Below are positions 36,322 to 48,950 of a stretch of DNA of 64,000 bases, piece after piece. Origin of the DNA: Delphinus delphis (Eukaryota > Chordata > Mammalia > Artiodactyla > Delphinidae); assembly GCF_949987515.2 (NCBI RefSeq), contig NW_027192650.1, positions 4,030,001 through 4,094,000 on the forward strand, given 5' to 3'. Position numbers and translations under genes: made by a program. The notes beneath the pieces are model-generated. The model saw only the letters and a list, made by a program, of their open reading frames with translations, did no database searches and was not told the DNA's origin. Numbering within the stretch: position 1 is the first letter of the stretch; each line of letters begins with the position of its first letter.

Positions 36322-37900
36322 CAAGAACCTCGTTTACAGTACAAGTTCAACATCGCAGAAAGTGAAAAATGGATAAAGAAGTTGTGGTATTCACTTACAA
36401 AGCAATATCACTCAACAATGAAATCTATGTCATCAGGCCCTTAGCAGCACAATGAGTCGATTCAGGTATGATGATTCTAACTGAAATAAGTCACACAGAA
36501 AAAGAAACATCATAAGATATCAGTAATACACGGAATGGAAACTTGGCTACACAGGAACTGAATTACAGAACAGAACTGGGTCACAAATTTAGAAAAACAA
36601 CTTATGCTTGCTTAAGGGTAAAGGTGAGTTGGGGTGCTGCATAAAACCAGAGATTGAAATGAGCACAGATAAAGTTCCTTAAGTCAAATATGGAATAGAC
36701 AAGAGCTACTCCTTGCTCAACGAAATGGACTCAACACCGCATATTAAACGCCTAAGAATGTACCTGACTAGTAACTATCGTAAAACCTATGGATTGCTAT
36801 GTCTCCGAAAGAGAATCAAGCATGTGTACAGGGGCATAAACGCAGCAGTGATAGGATTGGAGAGGTTCGGTGAGCAAATGAAGACCCTTTGAAGTCATAT
36901 TGCATGGTACCCATTACACGGGTCTCAACTCTCCAGGTTTAAGGTATTCTTCCTTCAGCTAAAACATGCATGTGGAACCCAAGTATGATCAACCATGTGA
37001 ACGGGAGACGTGTTCAAATATGTCTCAGTTTTCCTCCCCTGGTACTCGGGTGCAACATTCCAGACGCTTTACTAACACTCTCCCCACTTGGAGAGTCAGT
37101 CCCTTTAACCTCCTCTTTGGCCCAGTTTGCAATTTCTGCGGAAAATGAACAGGAATAGCGAGAACCAATGAGAGGCTAGCTGGAGGTGTCTGGACGGGCA
37201 AATTTAACTCTCATTTCCCACAAGGAAGAGGAATTAACCAAAGGCTCAGCATGCCGGGCCGGAACCAGATTAGGGCCTGAAGCCATCCTGCGGTGTTGCG
37301 GCCAGGTCACAAGAAAGCGAGTTGAAGAAAGGAGCTCAGGGGCACTGTAATTCACAAACCTGCAGAGTTATAAATGACAGCTATTGTCCAAATATAGACT
37401 GAAGTAAGGCTGCCAAGAGGACTTGAAAGCGGGGCAGAATAGCAGGAAACCGATTTCAGGAGGTAGACTGGAATTGCATTGAAAGCATAGGAAAAGAGGC
37501 AGAACGTCCACAATGATGCACTTGGCCAAAAAGGGCGTATGCGTTTTTTCCTGAATATATTCAGGAAAAAACGCATACGCCCTTTTTGGCCAACCATGCA
37601 AGCTTGCAAAGGAAATCTGCACTACAATGAAGTCTCACTTCCCCCCGGTCATAAGGTCCATCTGAAAAAAGTGTAAAATCCAGAAAGGCAGGACAGGCCA
37701 TGGAGAACTGGGAGCCTTGTTATGCTGATGGGCGGGATGTAAATTGCCAACAGACACTCGGGAGAAGTGTATGGTGTTTCCTGAAACATCTAAAAAACAA
37801 TGCAACAGAGCCTAGGGCACTTCCACTTATGGTCCTATAGCTTAGGGAAATTAAAATCAAAAAGACACAGCCACCCCAAAGTTTGGAACGGCTCTGTTTA
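36322..37900 (+). repeat. Satellite unit 24 (1,579 bp)
   Basis: 5-prime block has TATTCACTTAC, GAGTCGATTC and AACTGGGTCAC (as in unit 26). The 3-prime half matches unit 22 (AGTAACTATCG, GCAGAATAGCAGG, CAACCATGCAAGC). Palindrome 37522-37593 is perfect, unlike that of unit 22. Confidence 0.97.
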
Positions 37901-39478
37901 CAAGAACCTCGTTTACAGTACAAGTTCAACATCGCAGACTGTGAAAAATGGATAAAGAAGTTGTGGTATTTACTTACAAAGCAATATCACTCAGCAATGA
38001 AATGTGTGTCAACAGGACATTAGCAGCACAATGAGTGGATTCAGGTATGATGATTCTAACTGAAGTAAGTCACACAGAAAAAGAAACATCATAAGATATC
38101 ACTAATACACAGAATGTAAACTTGGCTACACAGGAACTGAATTACAGAACAGAACAGGGTCTCAAATTTAGAAAACCAACTATGCTTGCTTAAGGGTAAA
38201 GGTGAGTTGGGGTGCTGCATAAAACCAGAGATTGAAATGAGCACAGATAAAGTTCCTTAAGTCAAATATGGAATAGACAAGAGCTACTCCTTGCTCAACG
38301 AAATGGACTCAACACCGCATATTAAACGCCTAAGAATGTGCCTGACTAGTAAGTATCTTAAAACCTATGGATTGCTATGTCTCCGAAAGAGAATCAAGCA
38401 TGTGTACAGGGGCATAAATGCAGCAGTGATAGGATTGGAGAGGTTCGGAGAGCAAATGAAGACCCTTTGAAGTCATATTGCATGGTACCCATTCCACGGG
38501 TCTCAACTCTACAGGTTTAAGGTATTCTTCCTTCAGCTAAAACATGCATGTGGAACCCAAGTATGATCAACCATGTGAACGGGAGACGTGTTCAAATATG
38601 TCTCAGTTTTCCTCCCCTGGTACTCGGGTGCAACATTCCAGACGCTTTACTAACACTCTCCCCACTTGGAGAGGCAGCGTCTTTAACCTCCTGTTTGGCC
38701 CAGTTTGCAATTTCTGCGAAAGATGAACAGGAATAGCGAGAACCAATGAGAGGCTAGCTGGAGGTGTCTGGACGGGCAAATTTAACTCTCATTTCCCACC
38801 AGGAAGAGGAAATAACCAAAGGCTCAGCGTGCCGTACCGGAACCAGATTAGGGCCTGAAGCCATCCTGCGGTGTTGCGGCCAGGTCACAAGAAAGCGAGT
38901 TGAAGAAAGGAGCTCAGGGGCACTGTAATTCACAAACCTGCAGAGTTATAAATGACAGCTATCGTCCAAAAATAGACTGAAGTAAGGCTGCCAAGAGGAC
39001 TCGAAAGCGGGGCAGAATTGCAGGAAACCGATTTCAGGAGGTAGACTGGAATTGCATTGAAAGCATAGGAAAAGAGGCAGAACGTCCACAATGATGCACT
39101 TGGCCAAAAAGGGCGTATGCGTTTTTTCCTGAATATATTCAGGAAAAAACGCATACGCCCTTTTTGGCCAACCAAGCAAGCTTGCAAAGGAAATCTGCAC
39201 TACAATGAAGTCTCACTTCCCCCCGGTCAAAAGGGCCATCTGAAAAAAGTGTAAAATCCAGAAAGGCAGGACAGGCCATGGAGAACTGGGAGCCTTGTTA
39301 TGCTGATGGGCGGGATGTAAATTGCCAACAACCACTGGGGAGAAGTGTATGGTGTTTCCTGAAACATCTAAAAAACAAAGCAACGGAGCCTAGGGCACTT
39401 CGACTTATGGTCCTATAGCTTAGGGAAATTAAAATCAAAAAGACACAGCCACCCCAAAGTTTGGAACGGCTCTGTTTA
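37901..39478 (+). repeat. Satellite unit 25 (1,578 bp)
   Basis: Near copy of unit 23, including AATGTGTGTCAACAGGACAT, the CCAACTATGC deletion and the ACAACCACTGGGG tail. Private differences include CGCAGACTGTG and GAGAGGCAGCG. Palindrome 39100-39171 is perfect. Confidence 0.97.
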
Positions 39479-41057
39479 CAAGAACCTCGTTTACAGTAGA
39501 AGTTCAACATCGTAGAAAGTGAAAAATGGATAAAGAAGTTGTGGTATTCACTTACAAAGCAATATCACTCAGCAATGAAATCTATGTCATCAGGCCCTTA
39601 GCAGCACAATGAGTCGATTCAGGTATGATGATTCTAACTGAAATAAGTCACACAGAAAAAGAAACATCATAAGATATCAGTAATACACGGAATGGAAACT
39701 TGGCTACACAGGAACTGAATTACAGAACAGAACTGGGTCACAAATTTAGAAAAACAACTTATGCTTGCTTAAGGGTAAAGGTGAGTTGGGGTGCTGCATA
39801 AAACCAGAGATTGAAATGAGCACAGATAAAGTTCCTTAAGCCAAATATGGAATAGACAAGAGCTACTCCTTGCTCAACGAAATGGACTCAACACCGCATA
39901 TTAAACGCCTAAGAATGTACCTGACTAGTAAGTATCTTAAAACCTATGGATTGCTATGTCTCCGAAAGAGAATCAAGCATGTGTACAGGGGCATAAACGC
40001 AGCAGTGATAGGATTGGAGAGGTTCGGTGAGCAAATGAAGACCCTTTGAAGTCATATTGCATGGTACCCATTGCACGGGTCTTAACTCTCCAGGTTTAAG
40101 GTATTCTTCCTTCAGCTAAAACATGCATGTGGAACCCAAGTATGATCAACCATGTGAACGGGAGACGTGTTCAAATATGTCTCAGTTTTCCTCCCCTGGT
40201 ACTCGGGTGCAACATTCCAGACGCTTTACTAACACTCTCCCCACTTGGAGAGTCAGTCCCTTTAACCTCCTGTTTGGCCCAGTTTGCAATTTCTGCGGAA
40301 GATGAACAGGAATAGCGAGAACCAATGAGAGGCTAGCTGGAGGTGTCTGGACGGGCAAATTTAACTCTCATTTCCCACAAGGAAGAGGAAATAACCAAAG
40401 GCTCAGCGTGCCGTACCGGAACCAGATTAGGGCCTGAAGCCATCCTGCGGTGTTGCGGCCAGCTCAAAAGAAAGCGAGTTGAAGAAAGGAGCTCAGGGGC
40501 ACTGTAATTCACAAACCTGCAGAGTTATAAATGACAGCTATCGTCCAAAAACAGACTGAAGTAAGGCTGCCAAGAGGACTTGAAAGCGGGGCAGAATTGC
40601 AGGAAACCGATTTCAGGAGGTAGACTGGAATTGCATTGAAAGCATAGGAAAAGAGGCAGAACGTCCACAATGATGCACTTGGCCAAAAAGGGCGTATGCG
40701 TTTTTTCCTGAATATATTCAGGAAAAAACGCATACGCCCTTTTTGGCCAACCAAGCAAGCTTGCAAAGGAAATCTGCACTACAATGAAGTCTCACTTCCC
40801 CCCGGTCAAAAGGGCCATCTGAAAATAGTGTAAAATCCAGAAAGGCAGGACAGGCCATGGAGAACTGGGAGCCTTGTTATGCTGATGGGCGGGATGTAAA
40901 TTGCCAACAACCACTCGGGAGAAGTGTATGGTGTTTCCTGAAACATCTAAAAAACAAAGCAACAGAACCTAGGGCACTTCCACTTATGGTCCTATAGCTT
41001 AGGGAAATTAAAATCAAAAAGACACAGCCACCCCAAAGTTTGGAACGGCTCTGTTTA
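39479..41057 (+). repeat. Satellite unit 26 (1,579 bp)
   Basis: 5-prime block is like unit 24 (GAGTCGATTC, AACTGGGTCAC). The 3-prime half opens the homogenised run shared with unit 27 (CCAAAAACAGACTG, CTGAAAATAGTG). Palindrome 40679-40750 is perfect. Confidence 0.97.
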
Positions 41058-42636
41058 CAGGAACCTCGTTTACAGTACAAGTTCAACATCGCAGAAAGTG
41101 AAAAATGGATAAAGAAGTTGTGGTATTCACTTACAAAACAATATCACTCAGCAATGAAATCTATGTCATCAGGCCCTTAGCAGCACAATGAGTGGATTCA
41201 GGTATGATGATTCTAACTGAAGTAAGTCACACAGAAAAAGAAACATCATAAGATATCAGTAATACACGGAATGTAAACTTGGCTACACAGGAACTGAATT
41301 ACAGAACAGAACAGGGTCTCAAATTTAGAAAACCAACTATGCTTGCTTAAGGGTAAAGGTGAGTTGGGGTGCTGCATAAAACCAGAGATTGAAATGAGCA
41401 CAGATAAAGTTCCTTAAGTCAAATATGGAATAGACAAGAGCTACTCCTTGCTCAACGAAATGGACTCAACACCGCATATTAAACGCCTAAGAATGTGCCT
41501 GACTAGTAAGTATCTTAAAAACTATGGATTGCTATGTCTCCGAAAGAGAATCAAGCATGTGTACAGGGGCATAAACGCAGCAGTGATAGGATTGGAGAGG
41601 TTCGGTGAGCAAATGAAGACCCTTTGAAGTCATATTGCATGGTACCCATTACACGGGTCTCAACTCTCCAGGTTTAAGGTATTCTTCCTTCAGCTAAAAC
41701 ATGCATGTGGAACCTAGAGTATGATCAACCATGTGATCGGGAGACGTGTTCAAATATGTCTCAGTTTTCCTCCCCTGGTACTCGGGTGCAACATTCCAGA
41801 CGCTTTACTAACACTCTCCCCACTTGGAGAGTCAGTCCCTTTAACCTCCTGTTTGGCCCAGTTTGCAATTTCTGCGGAAGATGAACAGGAATAGCGAGAA
41901 CCAATGAGAGGCTAGCTGGAGGTGTCTGGACGGGCAAATTTAACTCTCATTTCCCACAAGGAAGAGGAATTAACCAAAGGCTCAGCATGCCGGGCCGGAA
42001 CCAGATTAGGGCCTGAAGCCATCCTGTGGTGTTGCGGCCAGGTCACAAGAAAGCGAGTTGAAGAAAGGAGCTCAGGGGCACTGTAATTCACAAACCTGCA
42101 GAGTTATAAATGACAGCTATCGTCCAAAAACAGACTGAAGTAAGGCTGCCAAGAGGACTTGAAAGCGGGGCAGAATTGCAGGAAACCGATTTCAGGAGGT
42201 AGACTGGAATTGCATTGAAAGCATAGGAAAAGAGGCAGAACGTCCACAATGATGCACTTGGCCAAAAAGGGCGTATGCGTTTTTTCCTGAATATATTCAG
42301 GAAAAAACGCATACGCCCTTTTTGGCCAACCAAGCAAGCTTGCAAAGGAAATCTGCACTACAATGAAGTCTCACTTCCCCCCGGTCAAAAGGGCCATCTG
42401 AAAATAGTGTAAAATCCAGAAAGGCAGGACAGGCCATGGAGAACTGGGAGCCTTGTTATGCTGATGGGCGGGATGTAAATTGCCAACAACCACTCGGGAG
42501 AAGTGTATGGTGTTTCCTGAAACATCTAAAAAACAAAGCAACAGAACCTAGGGCACTTCCACTTATGGTCCTATAGCTTAGGGAAATTAAAATCAAAAAG
42601 ACACAGCCACCCCAAAGTTTGGAACGGCTCTGTTTA
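41058..42636 (+). repeat. Satellite unit 27 (1,579 bp)
   Basis: Starts CAGGAACCTCG, like unit 28. Carries TTACAAAACAATATC, the CCAACTATGC deletion, GGAACCTAGAG and ATCCTGTGGTG. Palindrome 42258-42329 is perfect. I see no difference from unit 28 until CCAAAAACAG versus CCAAAAATAG. Confidence 0.97.
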
Positions 42637-44215
42637 CAGGAACCTCGTTTACAGTACAAGTTCAACATCGCAGAAAGTGAAAAATGGATAAAGAAGTTGT
42701 GGTATTCACTTACAAAACAATATCACTCAGCAATGAAATCTATGTCATCAGGCCCTTAGCAGCACAATGAGTGGATTCAGGTATGATGATTCTAACTGAA
42801 GTAAGTCACACAGAAAAAGAAACATCATAAGATATCAGTAATACACGGAATGTAAACTTGGCTACACAGGAACTGAATTACAGAACAGAACAGGGTCTCA
42901 AATTTAGAAAACCAACTATGCTTGCTTAAGGGTAAAGGTGAGTTGGGGTGCTGCATAAAACCAGAGATTGAAATGAGCACAGATAAAGTTCCTTAAGTCA
43001 AATATGGAATAGACAAGAGCTACTCCTTGCTCAACGAAATGGACTCAACACCGCATATTAAACGCCTAAGAATGTGCCTGACTAGTAAGTATCTTAAAAA
43101 CTATGGATTGCTATGTCTCCGAAAGAGAATCAAGCATGTGTACAGGGGCATAAACGCAGCAGTGATAGGATTGGAGAGGTTCGGTGAGCAAATGAAGACC
43201 CTTTGAAGTCATATTGCATGGTACCCATTACACGGGTCTCAACTCTCCAGGTTTAAGGTATTCTTCCTTCAGCTAAAACATGCATGTGGAACCTAGAGTA
43301 TGATCAACCATGTGATCGGGAGACGTGTTCAAATATGTCTCAGTTTTCCTCCCCTGGTACTCGGGTGCAACATTCCAGACGCTTTACTAACACTCTCCCC
43401 ACTTGGAGAGTCAGTCCCTTTAACCTCCTGTTTGGCCCAGTTTGCAATTTCTGCGGAAGATGAACAGGAATAGCGAGAACCAATGAGAGGCTAGCTGGAG
43501 GTGTCTGGACGGGCAAATTTAACTCTCATTTCCCACAAGGAAGAGGAATTAACCAAAGGCTCAGCATGCCGGGCCGGAACCAGATTAGGGCCTGAAGCCA
43601 TCCTGTGGTGTTGCGGCCAGGTCACAAGAAAGCGAGTTGAAGAAAGGAGCTCAGGGGCACTGTAATTCACAAACCTGCAGAGTTATAAATGACAGCTATC
43701 GTCCAAAAATAGACTGAAGTAAGGCTGCCAAGAGGACTTGAAAGCGGGGCAGAATTGCAGGAAACCGATTTCAGGAGGTAGACTGGAATTGCATTGAAAG
43801 CATAGGAAAAGAGGCAGAACGTCCACAATGATGCACTTGGCCAAAAAGGGCGTATGCGTTTTTTCCTGAATATATTCAGGAAAAAACGCATACGCCCTTT
43901 TTGGCCAACCAAGCAAGCTTGCAAAGGAAATCTGCACTACAATGAAGTCTCACTTCCCCCCGGTCAAAAGGGCCATCTGAAAAAAGTGTAAAATCCAGAA
44001 AGGCAGGACAGGCCATGGAGAACTGGGAGCCTTGTTATGCTGATGGGCGGGATGTAAATTGCCAACAGACACTCGGGAGAAGTGTATGGTGTTTCCTGAA
44101 ACATCTAAAAAACAAAGCAACAGAGCCTAGGGCACTGCCACTTATGGTCCTATAGCTTAGGGAAATTAAAATCAAAAAGACACAGCCACCCCAATGTTTG
44201 GGACGCCTCTGTTTA
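42637..44215 (+). repeat. Satellite unit 28 (1,579 bp)
   Basis: Copy of unit 27 up to about 43709, then switches to a different tail (ACAGACACTCGGG, CAATGTTTGGGACG) that recurs in unit 30. Palindrome 43837-43908 is perfect. Confidence 0.97.
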
Positions 44216-45793
44216 CAAGAACCTCGTTTACAGTACAAGTTCAACATCGCAGAAAGTGAAAAATGGATAAAGAAGTTGTGGCATTTACTTACAAAGCAAT
44301 ATCACTCAGCAATGAAATCTGTGTCATCAGGCCCTTAGCAGCACAATGAGTGGATTCAGGTATGATGATTCTAACTGAAGTAAATCACACAGAAAAAGAA
44401 ACATCATAAGATATCACTAATACACGGAATGTAAACTTGGCTACACAGGAACTGCATTCCAAAACAGAACAGGGTCTCAAATTTAGAAAACCAACTATGC
44501 TTGCTTAAGGGTAAAGGTGAGTTGGGGTGCTGCATAAAACCAGAGATTGAAATGAGCACAGATAAAGTTCCTTAAGTCAAATATGGAATAGACAAGAGCT
44601 ACTCCTTGCTCAACAAAATGGACTCAACACCGCATATTAAACGCCTAAGAATGTGCCTGACTAGTAAGTATCTTAAAACCTATGGATTGCTATGTCTCTG
44701 AAAGAGAATCAAGCATGTGTACAGGGGCATAAACGCAGCAGTGATAGGATTGGAGAGGTTCGGTGAGCAAATGAAGACCCTTTGAAGTCATATTGCATGG
44801 TACCCATTACACGGGTCTCAACTCTCCAGGTTTAAGGTATTCTTCCTTCAGCTAAAACATGCATGTGGAACCCAAGTATGATCAACCATGTGAACGGGAG
44901 ACGTGTTCAAATATGTCTCAGTTTTCCTCCCCTGGTACTCGGGTGCAACATTCCAGATGCTTTACTAACACTCTCCCCACTTGGAGAGTCAGCGCCTTTA
45001 ACCTCCTGTTTGGCCCAGTTTGCAATTTCTGCGGAAAATGAACAGGAATAGCGAGAACCAATGAGAGGCTAGCTGGAGGTGTCTGGACGGGCAAATTTAA
45101 CTCTCATTTCCCACAAGAAAGAGGAAATAACCAAAGGCTCAGCGTGCCGTACCGGAACCAGATTAGGGCCTGAAGCCATCCTGCGGTGTTGCGGCCAGCT
45201 CAAAAGAAAGCGAGTTGAAGAAAGGAGCTCAGGGGCACTGTAATTCACAAACCTGCAGAGTTATAAATGACAGCTATCGTCCAAAAACATACTGAAGTAA
45301 GGCTGCCAAGAGGACTTGAAAGCGGGACAGAATTGCAGGAAACCGATTTCAGGAGGTAGACTGGAATTGCATTGAAAGCATAGGAAAAGAGGCAGAACGT
45401 CCACAATGATGCACTTGGCCAAAAAGGGCGTATGCGTTTTTTCCTGAATATATTCAGGAAAAAACGCATACGCCCTTTTTGGCCAACCAAGCAAGCTTGC
45501 AAAGGAAATCTGCACTACAATGAAGTCTCACTTCCCCCCGGTCAAAAGGGCCATCTGAAAAAAGTGTAAAATCCAGAAAGGCAGGACAGGCCATGGAGAA
45601 CTGGGAGCCTTGTTATGCTGATGGGCGGGATGTAAATTGCCAACAGACACTCGGGAGAAGTGTATGGTGTTTCCTGAAACATCTAAAAAACAAAGCAACA
45701 GAACCTAGGGCACTTCCACTTATGGTCCTATAGCTTAGGGAAATTAAAATCAAAAAGACACAGCCACCCCAAAGTTTGGGACGCCTCTGTTTA
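44216..45793 (+). repeat. Satellite unit 29 (1,578 bp)
   Basis: First member of a duplicated two-unit block (29-30 and 31-32). Markers: AAGTAAATCACAC, CTGCATTCCAAAAC, the CCAACTATGC deletion, CCAGATGC, CCAAAAACATACTG and AGCGGGACAG. Differs from unit 31 at only a few sites (for example GGCATTTAC). Palindrome 45415-45486 is perfect. Confidence 0.97.
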
Positions 45794-47372
45794 CAAGAAC
45801 CTCGTTTACAGTACAAGTTCAACATCGCAGAAAGTGAAAAATGGATAAAGAAGTTGTGGTATTTACTTACAAAGCAATATCACTCAGCAATGAAATCTAT
45901 GTCATCAGGCCCTTAGCATCACAATGAGTGGATTCAGGTATGATGATTCTAGCTGAAGTAAGTCACACAGAAAAAGAAACATCATAAGATATCAGTAATA
46001 CACGGAATGGAAACTTGGCTACACAGGAACTGAATTACAGAACAGAACAGGGTCTCAAATTTAGAAAACCAACTTATTCTTGCTTAAGGGGAAAGGTGAG
46101 TTGGGGTGCTGCATAAAACCAGAGATTGAAATGAGCACAGATAAAGTTCCTTAAGTCAAATATGGAATAGACAAGAGCTACTCCTTGCTCAACGAAATGG
46201 ACTCAACACCGCATATTAAACGCCTAAGAATGTACCTGACTAGTAAGTATCTTAAAACCTATGGATTGCTATGTCTCCGAAAGAGAATCAAGCATGTGTA
46301 CAGGGGCATAAACGCAGCAGTGATAGGATTGGAGAGGTTCGGTGAGCAAATGAAGACCCTTTGAAGTCATATTGCATGGTACCCATTACACGGGTCTTAA
46401 CTCTCCAGGTTTAAGGTATTCTTCCTTCAGCTAAAACATGCATGTGGAACCCAAGTATGATCAACCATGTGAACGGGAGACGTGTTCAAATATGTCTCAG
46501 TTTTCCTCCCCTGGTACTCGGGTGCAACATTCCAGACGCTTTACTAACACTCTCCCCACTTGGAGAGTCAGCGCCTTTAACCTCCTGTTTGGCCCAGTTT
46601 GCAATTTCTGCGGAAGATGAACAGGAATAGCGAGAACCAATGAGAGACTAGCTGGAAGTGTTTGGACGGGCAAATTTAACTCTAATTTCCCACCAGGAAG
46701 AGGAAATAACCAAAGGCTCAGCATGCCGTGCCGGAACCAGATTAGGGCCTGAAGCCATCCTGCGGTGTTGCGGCCAGGTCACAAGAAAGCAAGTTGAAGA
46801 AAGGAGCTCAGGGGCACTGTAATTCACAAACCTGCAGAGTTATAAATGACAGCTATCGTCCAAAAATAGACTGAAGTAAGGCTGCCAAGAGGACTTGAAA
46901 GCGGGGCAGAATTGCAGGAAACCGATTTCAGGAGGTAGACTGGAATTGCATTGAAAGCATAGGAAAAGAGGCAGAACGTCCACAATGATGCACTTGGCCA
47001 AAAAGGGCGTATGCGTTTTTTCCTGAATATATTCAGGAAAAAACGCATACGCCCTTTTTGGCCAACCAAGCAAGCTTGCAAAGGAAATCTGCACTACAAT
47101 GAAGTCTCACTTCCCCCCGGTCAAAAGGGCCATCTGAAAAAAGTGTAAAATCCAGAAAGGCAGGACAGGCCATGGAGAACTGGGAGCCTTGTTATGCTGA
47201 TGGGCGGGATGTAAATTGCCAACAGACACTCGGGAGAAGTGTATGGTGTTTCCTGAAACATCTAAAAAACAAAGCAACAGAGCCTAGGGCACTGCCACTT
47301 ATGGTCCTATAGCTTAGGGAAATTAAAATCAAAAAGACACAGCCACCCCAATGTTTGGGACGCCTCTGTTTA
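45794..47372 (+). repeat. Satellite unit 30 (1,579 bp)
   Basis: Second member of the block. Markers: AGCATCACAATG, TTATTCTTGC, GGGTCTTAACTC, GGAAGTGTTTGG and AAAGCAAGTTG. Private change ATTCTAGCTG. Palindrome 46994-47065 is perfect. Confidence 0.97.
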
Positions 47373-48950
47373 CAAGAACCTCGTTTACAGTACAAGTTCA
47401 ACATCGCAGAAAGTGAAAAATGGATAAAGAAGTTGTGGTATTTACTTACAAAGCAATATCACTCAGCAATGAAATCTGTGTCATCAGGCCCTTAGCAGCA
47501 CAATGAGTGGATTCAGGTATGATGATTCTAACTGAAGTAAATCACACAGAAAAAGAAACATCATAAGATATCACTAATACACGGAATGTAAACTTGGCTA
47601 CACAGGAACTGCATTCCAAAACAGAACAGGGTCTCAAATTTAGAAAACCAACTATGCTTGCTTAAGGGTAAAGGTGAGTTGGGGTGCTGCATAAAACCAG
47701 AGATTGAAATGAGCACAGATAAAGTTCCTTAAGTCAAATATGGAATAGACAAGAGCTACTCCTTGCTCAACAAAATGGACTCAACACCGCATATTAAACG
47801 CCTAAGAATGTGCCTGACTAGTAAGTATCTTAAAACCTATGGATTGCTATGTCTCTGAAAGAGAATCAAGCATGTGTACAGGGGCATAAACGCAGCAGTG
47901 ATAGGATTGGAGAGGTTCGGTGAGCAAATGAAGACCCTTTGAAGTCATATTGCATGGTACCCATTCCACGGGTCTCAACTCTCCAGGTTTAAGGTATTCT
48001 TCCTTCAGCTAAAACATGCATGTGGAACCCAAGTATGATCAACCATGTGAACGGGAGACGTGTTCAAATATGTCTCAGTTTTCCTCCCCTGGTACTCGGG
48101 TGCAACATTCCAGATGCTTTACTAACACTCTCCCCACTTGGAGAGTCAGCGCCTTTAACCTCCTGTTTGGCCCAGTTTGCAATTTCTGCGGAAAATGAAC
48201 AGGAATAGCGAGAACCAATGAGAGGCTAGCTGGAGGTGTCTGGACGGGCAAATTTAACTCTCATTTCCCACAAGAAAGAGGAAATAACCAAAGGCTCAGC
48301 GTGCCGTACCGGAACCAGATTAGGGCCTGAAGCCATCCTGCGGTGTTGCGGCCAGCTCAAAAGAAAGCGAGTTGAAGAAAGGAGCTCAGGGGCACTGTAA
48401 TTCACAAACCTGCAGAGTTATAAATGACAGCTATCGTCCAAAAACATACTGAAGTAAGGCTGCCAAGAGGACTTGAAAGCGGGACAGAATTGCAGGAAAC
48501 CGATTTCAGGAGGTAGACTGGAATTGCATTGAAAGCATAGGAAAAGAGGCAGAACGTCCACAATGATGCACTTGGCCAAAAAGGGCGTATGCGTTTTTTC
48601 CTGAATATATTCAGGAAAAAACGCATACGCCCTTTTTGGCCAACCAAGCAAGCTTGCAAAGGAAATCTGCACTACAATGAAGTCTCACTTCCCCCCGGTC
48701 AAAAGGGCCATCTGAAAAAAGTGTAAAATCCAGAAAGGCAGGACAGGCCATGGAGAACTGGGAGCCTTGTTATGCTGATGGGCGGGATGTAAATTGCCAA
48801 CAGACACTCGGGAGAAGTGTATGGTGTTTCCTGAAACATCTAAAAAACAAAGCAACAGAAACTAGGGCACTTCCACTTATGGTCCTATAGCTTAGGGAAA
48901 TTAAAATCAAAAAGACACAGCCACCCCAAAGTTTGGGACGCCTCTGTTTA
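47373..48950 (+). repeat. Satellite unit 31 (1,578 bp)
   Basis: Near copy of unit 29. Differences seen: GGTATTTAC for GGCATTTAC, CATTCCACGGG for CATTACACGGG, and AGAAACTAGGG in the tail. Palindrome 48572-48643 is perfect. Confidence 0.97.
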
